Of a DNA stretch of 64,000 nucleotides, positions 34,296 through 44,481 are shown one piece after another. The translations under genes were made by a program, and so were the position numbers. The stretch's first letter is position 1. Every line of letters starts with the position of its first letter. A model generated the notes under the pieces. That model searched no databases, was not told where the DNA came from, and saw nothing but the letters and a program-made list of their open reading frames with translations. This stretch comes from Acidobacteriota bacterium (GTDB lineage: Bacteria; Acidobacteriota; Thermoanaerobaculia; Multivoradales; JBCCEF01), in NCBI GenBank assembly GCA_039030395.1, contig JBCCEF010000001.1, forward strand, positions 242,258-306,257. Reading direction: 5' to 3'.

Positions 34296-35024
34296 TCAAC
34301 GCCGCTTCCTTCCAGCATCCTGCAGCAGCAGGGTCGAAAGCTGCATTCGCGCGACCTCTTTTGCATCGGCTTCGAGGCAGAATTCCAGCCCGCACGCCTG
34401 GTCGACCGCCCTCTTGGTCGCCGACACTGCGGCGGGAGCGAAGCTGGCGATCAGCGCCGCAAGATCTTCGGCCTTTGCGTTCAGGCAGCCTTCGTCGACG
34501 ACGCTGTGAAGGAAACCGGCCTCGAGCCCCTGATCGGCCGTGAGAATCTCGGCAGAGAGCGCGATGCGGCGCAGATAGCCCGGAGATGTCAGTCGAGCAA
34601 GCGGCGCAACGGCCACCGGTGCGAACATGATCTCTGGATGGCCGAAAGACGCCCGATGGCTGGCGATGATGAAGTCTGCCGCCAGCGCCAGGTCGAAGCC
34701 ACCGGCCAGTGCCGGCCCGTTGACCGCTGCGATCATCGGTTTCGGAAACCGGTAGCAGGCGTCGTACCATTCCCGATAGCGGTGTCGAAACGCCTCGACG
34801 CCAAACTTGTGGACTTCGGGCAGATCATAGCCGGCACAGAAGACTCCTTCGCCCCCATCGAGAATGACGACGCGGACTGCCGGGTCTGCTGCCAGATCGC
34901 TCAGAGCCTTTTCGATCTCACGGCGAAGCGCCATCGACAAGGCGTTGTGCTTTTCAGGCCGGTTCAACGTAAGCCTCGCCACGCGAGGGTTCGGTCTTGT
35001 GACGACAGTCAGTTTTTCTGGCAC
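34296..35024 (-). CDS. Enoyl-CoA hydratase/isomerase family protein
   Basis: The 242-residue crotonase-fold protein has the fold opening ARLTLNRPEKHNALSMALRR, the oxyanion loop VFCAGYDLPEV (usually G-x-D-L) and the second loop PALAGGFDLALAADFIIASH. The hydratase glutamates seen in E. coli FadB or rat crotonase are not evident: the helix after GGFDLAL carries ALAADF, and the second position reads FGHPEIMFAP, where PE keeps one acidic residue. Hydratase, isomerase and other crotonase reactions are all possible. GTG at 35024 with AGAGG upstream avoids overlap; an extension to 35078 would overlap the neighbour by 32 bp. Confidence 0.85.
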   Translation of the reverse strand: MPEKLTVVTRPNPRVARLTLNRPEKHNALSMALRREIEKALSDLAADPAVRVVILDGGEGVFCAGYDLPEVHKFGVEAFRHRYREWYDACYRFPKPMIAAVNGPALAGGFDLALAADFIIASHRASFGHPEIMFAPVAVAPLARLTSPGYLRRIALSAEILTADQGLEAGFLHSVVDEGCLNAKAEDLAALIASFAPAAVSATKRAVDQACGLEFCLEADAKEVARMQLSTLLLQDAGRKRR

Positions 35025-35046
35025 TTCGCCTCTCTTGCCAGCCCCA

Positions 35047-35946
35047 CTAGGCCGGAATCGTTTTTCGTGGACGATCACCGCATTCCTCCAAGTACCTCGC
35101 GCAGCCCTCGATCGACATCGAAGGCTTCGCCAAGGTGTTCCAGGTTTCCTCTCCGGTGAAGGGATAGGAGGAAGGTGCGAAATCGCGCATGATACGTGAA
35201 AGAAAACGATAGCGAGCCGAGAACAGACCCAGCAGCCCCACCGTGACGTTCTTCAGTTCGCTCACCGGCACAGGCCGGGAGCGTGCCGCCGCGTAGCGAC
35301 GAGCCGCCTCTCTCAACGAAAGTTCCTCGGGACCCTGGCAATGCCACTCCTTGCCGAGTGCTTCGTCGCGGACCAAGGCTGCCGCTGCCAACCGACCGAG
35401 GTCGTCACCGGAAACCCAGTAGAAACCTACGTTGCCCCGGCCGAACACCCATAGCCTGCCACCTCGAACAAACGTCTCGAGGGTCTCCATCGCCCAACTC
35501 GATCTGAGGAGCACCCACGGCACCTGCCCAGCTCGTAACGACTCGTCGGCCGCCAGCATGTTCTGCGTCAGCCAAAAACGGGAGTCTTCTCGCATTTCGA
35601 GGGCTGTCAGGCGAACGATTCGCTCGACACCCATCTCCTCAGCCGCCTTGACGACAATCGGCACTCCATCGCGTTCTGGGCAGAACGCCGGCGGAGGACG
35701 CATGGCGGCCACGTTCAGGTAAACACGATCACCGGGCGAGAGAAAGCGCTTCACCGATTCCGGATCTTCGAGGTCGCCTTGGACGAGGCGAACGGCCTCG
35801 GGCAAGACACGGGCCGCTTTCTCCGGGTCGCGGACGAGCGCCTTCACCACCAAACCTTCCTGCACAAGGCGTCGAACGACGGGTCGGCCTAGCATTCCCG
35901 TTGCACCGATGACTGCGCAATGTTTCGTCAGATCTTGATTGCTCAC
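35047..35946 (-). CDS. NAD(P)-binding NmrA/SDR-like protein
   Basis: The 299-residue atypical short-chain dehydrogenase has a Rossmann motif at the N-terminus (AVIGATGMLGRPVVRRLVQE) and NmrA-like features: RLVQGDLEDPESV, then VYLNVAAM and IVRLTALEM in place of the catalytic YxxxK pair, which is not visible. Such proteins act as redox sensors or as NAD(P)H:quinone or epimerase-like enzymes. The start is GTG at 35946, preceded by GGGAAG. It lies 22 bp upstream of the enoyl-CoA hydratase gene on the same strand, so they are probably co-transcribed. It is 70 bp downstream of the RHS gene and shows no sign of being an immunity protein. Confidence 0.8.
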   Translation of the reverse strand: MSNQDLTKHCAVIGATGMLGRPVVRRLVQEGLVVKALVRDPEKAARVLPEAVRLVQGDLEDPESVKRFLSPGDRVYLNVAAMRPPPAFCPERDGVPIVVKAAEEMGVERIVRLTALEMREDSRFWLTQNMLAADESLRAGQVPWVLLRSSWAMETLETFVRGGRLWVFGRGNVGFYWVSGDDLGRLAAAALVRDEALGKEWHCQGPEELSLREAARRYAAARSRPVPVSELKNVTVGLLGLFSARYRFLSRIMRDFAPSSYPFTGEETWNTLAKPSMSIEGCARYLEECGDRPRKTIPA

Positions 35947-36016
35947 GTTCTTCCCAATGGACCCGGTCGTTGCATCCCGTCGTCCTCAATCATTCTCATT
36001 GAACGGATAGAAACAG

Positions 36017-39000
36017 CTACTCCCCAATGGTGCGGTCCGATACTTCTTTTGCCACTCCAACAGCAGCGGTTCGGCCGAAGAAGAAGTGCAAAGCCTCCCC
36101 AAAAGTAAACTTGCCTCCGCTGTAGATTCGAAGTGGCAACCCCGAAAGACCTTTGAGAGCCAGCCCCACATTGGCCTGCGCTTGCTTCGCTCCGGTGTAC
36201 CCTACTCCTTCGGCGAAAAGACCGTAGTTCTTGCCGGATCCGATGGACGGCGCAAAGAAGGCCCCTTTGACGATATTCGGCCCCGTGAGACCAACCGTAG
36301 TGAACTGCGATAGGACCACATGAACAGCAAATTCTCCGCGCGTTTTGTCACCACCAGGACCCACCGGCTCATCGAGCCCCGTATACTGCACGAATGAGTA
36401 CAAGGCCTCCCCGACGAATGTGTCGTTTCGCGCACTGATCGTGGCCCCCGAGTCCGAATCCTCGGACGATTCACTAGACGAGTCTCCGACTGGTTCGCTG
36501 GGTGCGCGACTCACACCAGACGTCTCGACGCCAGCTTTTCTCAGGTTCTCCAACTGCCTTTCGGTGTAGCTCCTTGCTTGCCCTTCGGACTTCTGCGAGC
36601 TGCGCTTGGCACCGGTGACGTCAACCGAGGCATTGCCAGTCTTGTCCGCCTCTTCTTCCGCCAACCCAGACGGATCCACCATGTTGATCGGATCATTTGC
36701 CGCGTAGGCGAAGAGGCTCCAGGCCCCGTTGCTGCGAGCAGGATCAACGGAAAGGAATCGTCCGATCTGAGGTAGATAGGTGCGAGCCTTCATGAAGGTC
36801 GTGATGCCGTTGCCATCTCGCGGCAGCTCGTAGTTGTAGTGGTTCCGATCCGTGACGTGTCCCGCATAGCCCAGGCTCTCGGGCATGTCTCCTTGCTGGA
36901 TTCCCCAGGGCGTATAGTGGATGGGGCCCACAACGTCCGGCACCTGCCCGGACTCGTCGTAGTCCAGCAAAGCACGGACGCTTCCGAGGTGATCGGATGC
37001 GAGGTGGCGAAGGGTGTATGGATGATTTCGGACGCCGTCGGACCCCTGATAGAGGACGACTTCCCGCCCCACGTAGGATCGAAGTCCGAAGGCCCCCGGG
37101 ATCGCGCCGTCGACCGGGTTGTACTGATCGGTCAGCCTAAACTCCTGCATGGGAGTGCCGCCGGGGCTGTGGAAGGTGACCAGAGCCTCAGAGAAGTCGT
37201 CCCTCAGGTCGCTTACTTCCCCCGCGCTCAGGATGATTCCGCCTGGATCCGTCGAGGTGAGAGGATCGGAGCGCACGGGCAGACGATTGAAGACCCCGAC
37301 CCGGTTCCCATCGGCATCGAAGATATACATGGCTTGGTAGAGATAGTCCCCCACCTCCATGGACGGATATCTCCACCACCAGGCATTGTGCTTTCCAAAT
37401 TCGTCGTATCTCAGATGCGTCGAGCCGATTCGTTCCAATAGACCTCGGAGGGAATAATCGATCTCCCAGGTACCCACTTTTGAAACACGATTCGTGTGCC
37501 GATCGAGCTCGGTAATTGGGAAACTCGAGGTATCACCTTGAAGGAGATTGTCGAAGGCATCGTATTCGTAGGTGTAGTTCGGAGGGGTACTACCGCCCAA
37601 ACTTACCGTCGAGAGTCGACCGGCCAGGTCGTAGTCATAGCGAGTCTGACCAATGAACTGGATGTTTCCTCGTTTGTCGTACTGCATCAGCCCGGAGTCC
37701 CAAACTTCGCTCGTAGTCCAGTGGTACATACCGACACTGCGAATCCTCGGCAGATGGAGCTCGGGGTATAGAACCGAATTGGGCCTGCTGTCTTCGTGAA
37801 CCTCAAGCTGCCGCGTGTCGTAGGCCACAGGGCTTCCGCTCAGGTTGTAGCGGTTCCGCTGACGGAGGATCCCGTTCGGGTAGTAGGTGTAGGTCAGTAG
37901 GTCGTTCCATGAGCTGCCGTCCCCGGGAGTCTCCGTCATTTCCGTCTTGACGAGTTCTCCCCAGCTATAGCTGTGGCGCAGCGAGAGGTCACGGAAACCC
38001 TCGAAGCCGCCGTAGCTCGGATAGTTCACCTGCACGACCCGGCCGAGCCCGTCGAAAACCCAGGTAGCGTCCGCGGTGTACATGGTGGAGCGGCCCCCAG
38101 CCAGTTCTTCAAACCAGTTGTCGAGTTGCACCTTGTCGATCGAGACTCTTTTGAGACTCACGTTGCCGCGGTCGTCGTATTCGTAGCTGTCGGTTACTTC
38201 ATAGAGGAGGTTGACTCCTTGGCCTTCGAGAGGGCCCTGCTGGGCATCGGAGTAGAAGCCGGTCCCCGGCCCGGTGAAGTAGTTGAACCGGGTCGCGCTC
38301 GCCAGGCGCCCCCCCTCACCGAGCGGGTGGTATTCGTTCTGCACCAGAGTTCGCGACGCGGCGTTCTTGATTCGCACAAGCCGTCCGGCCGCATCGTATT
38401 CATTTCGAACAGAGTAGCCGCCGGGGTAGTCTGTCTTCCTTAGATTTCCCAGAGAGTCGTATTTGTATTGAGTTTGGCCCTCGACTTCCGGCAGGTCTTC
38501 CGACACCAAGTAGCCCCGTCCGTCGAGGGTTCTCTTCCTCTGCTGCTCCACGGAATCGCCGCCCTCGGGCTCGTCGGTGCGGCTGACCGTTTCGACACCT
38601 GCCGAGTAGGTGTAGTCCGTTGCCCGGAAAAGTTCATCGTTGCCGCGCAGCGACTCCTTGAAGCTGACGATTCGCCCGAGGTGATCGAAAGTCGATTCTT
38701 GCTGAATGGCATCGGGCTCGTACGGTGTGAGCCGCACCAAATAGTCACTTCGGCCGCCTCCGTAGTTGAACTCTACCCAGTCCCCCTTTGGATTCCGGAA
38801 TCGAAGGAGGCGGCCGAAGATGTCGTATTCCTGAAATCTGTACCGGGTGCGTGCGCGCCAGTTCTCGTCGTCGTTCGGCCCGTTGTTGCCGTCCATCTGA
38901 TCCCAGAGGGCGCGATCATAGACACCCGTGACCGAGTTCAACTGATCGTTGGGGTGATATAGCTTGCTTTGCCGAATCACATGTTCGGCCGCAGAAGCAA

Positions 39001-42000
39001 CCCGGTAGTCGGCACGCTCCGGCGAAACCCACTTCTCGACGCGTTTCTCTTGGCCGAACTCGTTCAACGTGACGAGGGTTCGGTCGACGAGACGGTTGCC
39101 ATCCGTGGTGTCCCGGGTCTCGGTGGTCACTTTTCCACCGCCTTCACCGATCACCTGGTAGACCAGGTTGCGGCGACTGCCCCGTCCTGAGGAATTGTTG
39201 GCTGGAGCCTGAACGACGACCCGATTCACCTTGTCGTAGGACGTCTGCTCGCAGTACTTCGGATGGACGGTGCGGTCGCAGGACCTCTCTACGAGACCGG
39301 TGTGAGGGTTCATCGTGTTATCCACCGAGAGCGGAGCGACGTTGGCAGCATTGGCGGAGCGAGGCCCCCCCGGATGTTTGAACACACTCGTCGCTGTTTG
39401 CCCCATCTCGTGGGTCGAGTAAACTCGATACTCCGGGTTCGCTGAGGCACAGTTGGCGACGCCATAGTCCCCACCCGAGTACTCTTCCCAGTTGGGCCAA
39501 CCATCCCCGTTGGCGTCGTGCTCGCCGTCGCCATTGTCGTCGTCGAGATAGCGAGCCACCACGTCCTTGGCGTCCAGGGTGCCGTTCAAGCGACGGCCGG
39601 TGCGGCGGCAGGTCAAAAATCCGGACGCATCGAAGTCATAGTCGACGCGCCAAGTACCGCCATTGCGGGTCGACTTCTTGGTATCGAAGAGATCGAGCCT
39701 CCAGGGCTTGACCTGTCTGTGATCGCGCAGGGGGCCCAGCGTCATGTTGCCACCTAGATCGACGGAGTGATGGACAATCTCGGTGCCGTGCTCACTACCG
39801 TCGGAATGCCTGACATAGTGGCCTAGGTACTCTGAGGTTTGTAGAGTACTCGTGGCGGTACCGCCGAAATTTGACTTTGTGGTCGCGGTTCGAAAGTGCC
39901 CAAAACCGTCGTAGTCCGTGTACCGCACCTCTTTCCATCGACCGCCATGCTCCTCACGGAAAGCACGCAAGGGATTCTTCAGTGTTCGACAGGCCGCTGC
40001 ACCCACGACGCCGGGCTGCCAGCAATCGGCGAAGGTGTTGTAGGCGAACGAGCGATAGACCTTCCGGTGCAAGGTGCAAACATTCGTATCGTTGACATCG
40101 ACCAGAGTGCTCTCGTCGTTGCAGTCGTAGACAAGCGACGACAGGAACAGCTTCTCGGATGGACTGCTGAACACACTGCTCTTGCTGAGATCGTTTCGCT
40201 TGGTGATCGGAAGGCCATAGTCGCGGACGCGCCAGGTTCCGTTCGAAGGCAGTGAATCTGGATACTCCGTCTTGGTTACCGTGTGGTAGTCCACCTCGTG
40301 CCGAAAGTGCTTTTCCGGACCATCCGGATCTGGACCATCCAGATCAGGACTCTCCGGATCTGGGCGAGTCTCGATGTGAACAACGTGGGTTTCCATCGTA
40401 TGAGACCGATTGCAGCCGTTGCCGGTCGAACGGTCCACCAGGTTGTAGCGGAAGGCCTGTTCTGACTTTGGCGCGGCATTCGGGTCGGCCGTCATGACCT
40501 TGCGCCGATAGACCCCGAAGTTCACCACCGTATCGGGCTCCGAGATGTCGTCCCCATCCGGGCACTCGATAGGTAGGTACACTCCACCATAGGAGTATTC
40601 GAGTCCCCCTCCGGCAGGCGTCTTGATCTTGGTCAGCGCGCCGTTGTAGTTCTCGCAGCCTTCAAGGTTTGGGGTGTATTCCTGCTTGTATCCGAACTGG
40701 TAATAGCCGGTCACGCTATCGGCACCGGGTAGATCTAGACGGTAGAGGAAAGGAATTTCTTGAACGAGGTTGTGCGGACCCGAGAAGGACTGGGCGCGCA
40801 AGGGGCAAGCTCGCGTCAGGTGCTCCTCCCCGATCGACAGCTTCCACACCGCGGGGGCACCATTTGCATCGGTGAACTCCACCTCGTCGACGAGCTTCCG
40901 CACGGACGTCTGGTACGGGTTGGCCGTGGACGGCTGGAACGCCCGGTACCGCACCACCATCGTCCGCGAATGGCTATCCGTGATCGTCGTCTGCATGCCC
41001 CCGGAGGCGTAGGCGAGCTCGACATTGTTGCCGAATGGATCGACGATCCGCTTCAGCCGCCAGCACCGTTCGCCGGCACTGGCCGGACACCCCTGCGCGA
41101 CTCCGGAGTAGCGAGCGAACTCCTCCGAGAGCCCGTTCGGATGGTCAACATAGATCACCTCCTGTCCATTGGGACCGGTCGCGTCACGCAGACGAATATG
41201 GCTACCGTTGCGGGAAAAGCGGGCCGACCCGTCGGCCTTGTCTGAGGGGTGGCCACCAAACGGATGCCGCCCTCCCGAGCGATCGACGTAGAGCCACTTG
41301 GTATTGATCTCGCGGACCGGCCAATCCCAGAGATCGTCGTGATTTTGGCCGTCGCTGAGCAGCGTATTGCGCCCGATATAGAGTTCGCCTCCAAGGCTCA
41401 GATTCCAACCGAGGCCGGCATTGGTCGGAAATGGCACCGTGATCGGCGCCACCGAGTAGTCATCTCCCGATGTGTTGTCGAGTTCCGATTTGCTCCGGAC
41501 TTGCCATTTGTTCGAGTTGTGAATCAAGCTCAATCCGTAGGTGAAATTCGGACCGACCTGCCAGGTCTGCCCGACCGGAATCGTGACCACAAGGTTGCCG
41601 TTCAGCCGATTGATCGCATCAATAGTGAGATCCGAGAAAAACGAATTGGTATTGAAAAGGCCACGCGCACCGTGGAACTCATCCGGGTATGCCACGGCAC
41701 CGTTGGCCGAAGTCGGCACGATGTCTACCCCGCCTTCGGCGTGTTCGACATCCGTATGAACGTGCAACGTGGCCTGGTGGGCGCCACCGTTGGTGAAGGC
41801 CACCGACTTCATATCGCTGACCCCGTATTCGTCGGTGCGGTAGGTCCAAACGAGCAGAATCTCCAGTTCTTCGGCCGGGTCGAGCTGGTAGCTGCGCACC
41901 GGTCCGCCCAAGGCGTCATAGAAACACTTGTTGAGAAAGCCGTCGGGAAGACACGGTGCGTCAGGCGCTAGATTCAGCAAGTCGCCGGCGGCGACCTCTG

Positions 42001-43633
42001 CCGTCCCCAGGTTCTTCAGCACCATGCGGCGGACCACCGTCTCGTCGCCTTGCCTCTGCGACGAGGTGAAGAAGACATCGTTGAGGACCGGGCGGCCAGC
42101 CGTTTCCGCGTCCAAGAGCAAGACGGGAGCCTCCTCAGGCGAAACGACGGAACCCGACACCAGTACAGCCAAAACCTCGGCCCCGCCGGAGAATTGGGCC
42201 ACCCCCCCCAAGTCGTTTCCGCCCGAAGACGGGCTCCAGAGCGCCCTGGCCAGGACACGCTCGCCGGGCATCAAGGAGAAACCCGAAAGAGGTCTCCAGA
42301 CGGAGTCAAAGTACTCGAAACAGAGATCTGCCGTTGGGCAGCCGCTGAGGTTCACCGGAGCGCCGTCGTAGAGAAAGTTCCCGTTCTCCAATGCCGAATC
42401 ACTCACGTTGTGGATCCAGAAGGAACCGTGGGTGAACGTGTCGCCACCTACCACCGTCCCGAAGTCGATGGTGCCCAGGGGCACCGAAGGGCTGGCGAGC
42501 AGGGAGTACGCGAGCAACTCAGCCCCGGGCTCGATCCGCTCGCCTTCGAGGTCGATTGAGATCGCCTGGACATAGCCGTCTTCGTTCGTCGCCTCGAGCA
42601 ACAGGGTGGTCAAGGGAACGTCCGCTGCTGGATCTGGGCTCCACGCCACCTCGATCACATGCGCCGCCGAAGTCGCCGGGAGCACGAACTGCTCGTCCTC
42701 CGCCGGCAACTCGAGGGATTCCGACGCGTCGACGACGGCGGTGACGATTACCGGCCCAGCCGAGCCGCTGACCACTTCCAGAGTCTGTTGACCGGATGTC
42801 CCAACCTCCACCGACCCGAAGTCAAGGCTCTGTGCCGAGGGAAGGATGTAGCCGAGCACCAGCGTACTCGTCTGCTCAATAGCCAATTCATCCAGCACGG
42901 CCCCCGTCGAATCCGCTCCCGAGAACACCAAGCTCCCGCCGAGCACCTCGGCCACCGATTGAGGGAAGTACTGCAAGTCCAAGGTCTCCACCTCTCCGGG
43001 ATCGAGCAAGCCGTCTCCGGTTCTCGTGATCAGAACCTCACCCGAATCACCGTGCCAATCGACGGATAGGTACAGCGAATGATCAGAGGTGTTCTTCACA
43101 TCGATGGCCTTTTGCAGATTCGCACCGGAAAAGACTTCGCCCCAATCAGCGACACCTCCGATGATCTCCAGGTCCGAAGAGGAGACCGCCAGAAACGCAT
43201 CGATCGCCTCGCCCGTCAATTCGACTTCGATCGTCTGCGAGTACCCCTCGGAGTCAGTCGCTACCACCACCAGAGCTTCGGCTGACAGCGGCCCGACCGT
43301 AGTGGGCAAGAAAGTCACGGTCACTTCCTGCTCGGCGCCGGCATCCAGAGTCACGACCTCTTCAGAGACCGCGACCGCCGCGGAACTCGACTCGAGCTGC
43401 ACGATCTGTACGTCGGACGAAACGTTCGACAGGACGAGTTGTCTTTCGCCGGACTGCTCGACCGCCACCGTGCCGAAGTCGATTTCCGGATCGCTGGTTT
43501 CCAGGTGAATGTCGGGCTGGACGATGGGAATCAACACGCCCTCTCCAATGGAAACCAGAATCATCTCGTGGCAGACGGCTGGAGAGGCAAGTAGGAGAGT
43601 CGCCACAAGCGGAAGGCTGAAAAAACGGGACAT
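36017..43633 (-). CDS. Giant RHS-repeat protein with ASH (choice-of-anchor D-like) N-terminal region and unknown C-terminal tip
   Basis: The 2538-residue exported protein has a signal peptide (SLPLVATLLLASPAVC), then several ASH-type beta-sandwiches at about 35-500. These are recognisable by repeats of IDFGTVAVEQSGERQLVLSN, LDFGSVEVGTSGQQTLEV and IDFGTVVGGDTFTHGSFWI. An RHS/YD-repeat shell follows from about 700, dense after 1500 (YKYDSLGNLRKTDYPGGYSV, YEYDAFDNLLQ). The RHS-associated core is LASDHLGSVRALLDYDESG, then GRFLSVDPARSNGAWSLFAY and NDPINMVDPSGLA near residue 2325. The last 213 residues differ in style (Ser/Asp-rich linker, then GPNIVKGAFFAPSIGSGKNY) and are the variable tip, in other RHS proteins often a toxin. 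No toxin motif was recognised and no immunity gene follows. Start ATG 43633 has AAGGAA upstream. Confidence 0.9.
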   Translation of the reverse strand: MSRFFSLPLVATLLLASPAVCHEMILVSIGEGVLIPIVQPDIHLETSDPEIDFGTVAVEQSGERQLVLSNVSSDVQIVQLESSSAAVAVSEEVVTLDAGAEQEVTVTFLPTTVGPLSAEALVVVATDSEGYSQTIEVELTGEAIDAFLAVSSSDLEIIGGVADWGEVFSGANLQKAIDVKNTSDHSLYLSVDWHGDSGEVLITRTGDGLLDPGEVETLDLQYFPQSVAEVLGGSLVFSGADSTGAVLDELAIEQTSTLVLGYILPSAQSLDFGSVEVGTSGQQTLEVVSGSAGPVIVTAVVDASESLELPAEDEQFVLPATSAAHVIEVAWSPDPAADVPLTTLLLEATNEDGYVQAISIDLEGERIEPGAELLAYSLLASPSVPLGTIDFGTVVGGDTFTHGSFWIHNVSDSALENGNFLYDGAPVNLSGCPTADLCFEYFDSVWRPLSGFSLMPGERVLARALWSPSSGGNDLGGVAQFSGGAEVLAVLVSGSVVSPEEAPVLLLDAETAGRPVLNDVFFTSSQRQGDETVVRRMVLKNLGTAEVAAGDLLNLAPDAPCLPDGFLNKCFYDALGGPVRSYQLDPAEELEILLVWTYRTDEYGVSDMKSVAFTNGGAHQATLHVHTDVEHAEGGVDIVPTSANGAVAYPDEFHGARGLFNTNSFFSDLTIDAINRLNGNLVVTIPVGQTWQVGPNFTYGLSLIHNSNKWQVRSKSELDNTSGDDYSVAPITVPFPTNAGLGWNLSLGGELYIGRNTLLSDGQNHDDLWDWPVREINTKWLYVDRSGGRHPFGGHPSDKADGSARFSRNGSHIRLRDATGPNGQEVIYVDHPNGLSEEFARYSGVAQGCPASAGERCWRLKRIVDPFGNNVELAYASGGMQTTITDSHSRTMVVRYRAFQPSTANPYQTSVRKLVDEVEFTDANGAPAVWKLSIGEEHLTRACPLRAQSFSGPHNLVQEIPFLYRLDLPGADSVTGYYQFGYKQEYTPNLEGCENYNGALTKIKTPAGGGLEYSYGGVYLPIECPDGDDISEPDTVVNFGVYRRKVMTADPNAAPKSEQAFRYNLVDRSTGNGCNRSHTMETHVVHIETRPDPESPDLDGPDPDGPEKHFRHEVDYHTVTKTEYPDSLPSNGTWRVRDYGLPITKRNDLSKSSVFSSPSEKLFLSSLVYDCNDESTLVDVNDTNVCTLHRKVYRSFAYNTFADCWQPGVVGAAACRTLKNPLRAFREEHGGRWKEVRYTDYDGFGHFRTATTKSNFGGTATSTLQTSEYLGHYVRHSDGSEHGTEIVHHSVDLGGNMTLGPLRDHRQVKPWRLDLFDTKKSTRNGGTWRVDYDFDASGFLTCRRTGRRLNGTLDAKDVVARYLDDDNGDGEHDANGDGWPNWEEYSGGDYGVANCASANPEYRVYSTHEMGQTATSVFKHPGGPRSANAANVAPLSVDNTMNPHTGLVERSCDRTVHPKYCEQTSYDKVNRVVVQAPANNSSGRGSRRNLVYQVIGEGGGKVTTETRDTTDGNRLVDRTLVTLNEFGQEKRVEKWVSPERADYRVASAAEHVIRQSKLYHPNDQLNSVTGVYDRALWDQMDGNNGPNDDENWRARTRYRFQEYDIFGRLLRFRNPKGDWVEFNYGGGRSDYLVRLTPYEPDAIQQESTFDHLGRIVSFKESLRGNDELFRATDYTYSAGVETVSRTDEPEGGDSVEQQRKRTLDGRGYLVSEDLPEVEGQTQYKYDSLGNLRKTDYPGGYSVRNEYDAAGRLVRIKNAASRTLVQNEYHPLGEGGRLASATRFNYFTGPGTGFYSDAQQGPLEGQGVNLLYEVTDSYEYDDRGNVSLKRVSIDKVQLDNWFEELAGGRSTMYTADATWVFDGLGRVVQVNYPSYGGFEGFRDLSLRHSYSWGELVKTEMTETPGDGSSWNDLLTYTYYPNGILRQRNRYNLSGSPVAYDTRQLEVHEDSRPNSVLYPELHLPRIRSVGMYHWTTSEVWDSGLMQYDKRGNIQFIGQTRYDYDLAGRLSTVSLGGSTPPNYTYEYDAFDNLLQGDTSSFPITELDRHTNRVSKVGTWEIDYSLRGLLERIGSTHLRYDEFGKHNAWWWRYPSMEVGDYLYQAMYIFDADGNRVGVFNRLPVRSDPLTSTDPGGIILSAGEVSDLRDDFSEALVTFHSPGGTPMQEFRLTDQYNPVDGAIPGAFGLRSYVGREVVLYQGSDGVRNHPYTLRHLASDHLGSVRALLDYDESGQVPDVVGPIHYTPWGIQQGDMPESLGYAGHVTDRNHYNYELPRDGNGITTFMKARTYLPQIGRFLSVDPARSNGAWSLFAYAANDPINMVDPSGLAEEEADKTGNASVDVTGAKRSSQKSEGQARSYTERQLENLRKAGVETSGVSRAPSEPVGDSSSESSEDSDSGATISARNDTFVGEALYSFVQYTGLDEPVGPGGDKTRGEFAVHVVLSQFTTVGLTGPNIVKGAFFAPSIGSGKNYGLFAEGVGYTGAKQAQANVGLALKGLSGLPLRIYSGGKFTFGEALHFFFGRTAAVGVAKEVSDRTIGE

Positions 43634-43729
43634 GGCAGTTCCTTGAGGTCAGGAAGCTCTCTATTGGCGAGAGTAGGTAAGTTCAGGCGGATGCCCGGCG
43701 TGCCGCGCTGTCGGTCTACGAAGCAGGCC

Positions 43730-44179
43730 TCAATGAAGAACGAACTGCCTCATCCATCGCATCACCTCCGGCAAGTTCTGCGCGACCTCCGAACAGGCCG
43801 ACACACCAATACCACCCGACCGGCTGGGCACCTTCTCCTGGTCGAAAGAGACCGTCACCAGCTCATCCTTGGCCTTCGCATAGAGCAGCATCGTCAGCAA
43901 CTGTTTGCACTCCTCGGGGGTGCTGGAGCTGAACGTGCTGTCTGGATTCGTAGTACAGATGATCCAGCTCCGCTTCTCACCGGTTTCGAGTTCGATCATG
44001 GGTGCGACATGCCCCTGGTTCGATAGCGGCCATTTCTTGATCGACAGGACTTTCCCGGTACAGTTGACTCTCCCCGCCCAGGCCGGAGAAACGTTCATCA
44101 GGACGGCGGTCAATCCCAGCACCACCGCCAGGGAGTGCCTTCGAAACCGAGGTCTGGGCTGAGGTCGCTTGGTGATCAT
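43730..44179 (-). CDS. Small exported cysteine-containing protein of unknown function
   Basis: The 149-residue protein is not recognised. ATG at 44179 is well placed after GGAGG. Residues 10-35 form a signal peptide (HSLAVVLGLTAVLMNVSPAWA). The mature part has four Cys (RVNCTGKVL, WIICTTNP, PEECKQLL and VSACSEVA), suggesting two disulfides, and a compact alternating pattern like a small beta-rich domain. It lies 96 bp upstream of the RHS gene on the same strand. Because RHS proteins often have small partners, co-function is possible but unproven. Confidence 0.6.
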   Translation of the reverse strand: MITKRPQPRPRFRRHSLAVVLGLTAVLMNVSPAWAGRVNCTGKVLSIKKWPLSNQGHVAPMIELETGEKRSWIICTTNPDSTFSSSTPEECKQLLTMLLYAKAKDELVTVSFDQEKVPSRSGGIGVSACSEVAQNLPEVMRWMRQFVLH

Positions 44180-44481
44180 TGGGTTCTCCTCCATAGCTGT
44201 TTCTCTACGAGACAAGACTGAGAGTAGGCTTGGAGCTGCCTCCACGATAGAAAGAAATCCAACCCTTTCTTTCGCCGCCCGGCCGCGAAGCACGGTTGCC
44301 TCCAAACAGAATCACCAGGGCCTGCAGAGAAGGCTTCCACCCGTACCCGTCGGCTTCAGCAGGAACCCGGTTGGATTTTCTTCAATACAGGGACCAGTGA
44401 ATAAGGTGAAACTTCTGGGCCGTTACGGGCAAACATCGGGCATCGTTGCCCTATCTATCTGAAGAGACCGGAGAACCTAAA
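44180..44481. other. Divergent intergenic region, no gene seen
   Basis: About 300 bp between the divergent small exported protein and TPR gene. Both promoters should lie here. I recognise no strong -35/-10 pair, operator or hairpin. Confidence 0.5.

Noticed and set aside
34257-35159. Plus-strand 300-codon frame over the enoyl-CoA hydratase gene
   Set aside because: It mirrors the crotonase-fold gene on the minus strand; no domain or start signal supports it.
36017-36660. RHS tip as a known nuclease or deaminase toxin
   Set aside because: No HNH, deaminase (HAE/PCxxC), ADP-ribosyltransferase or AHH motif is visible in the last 213 residues.
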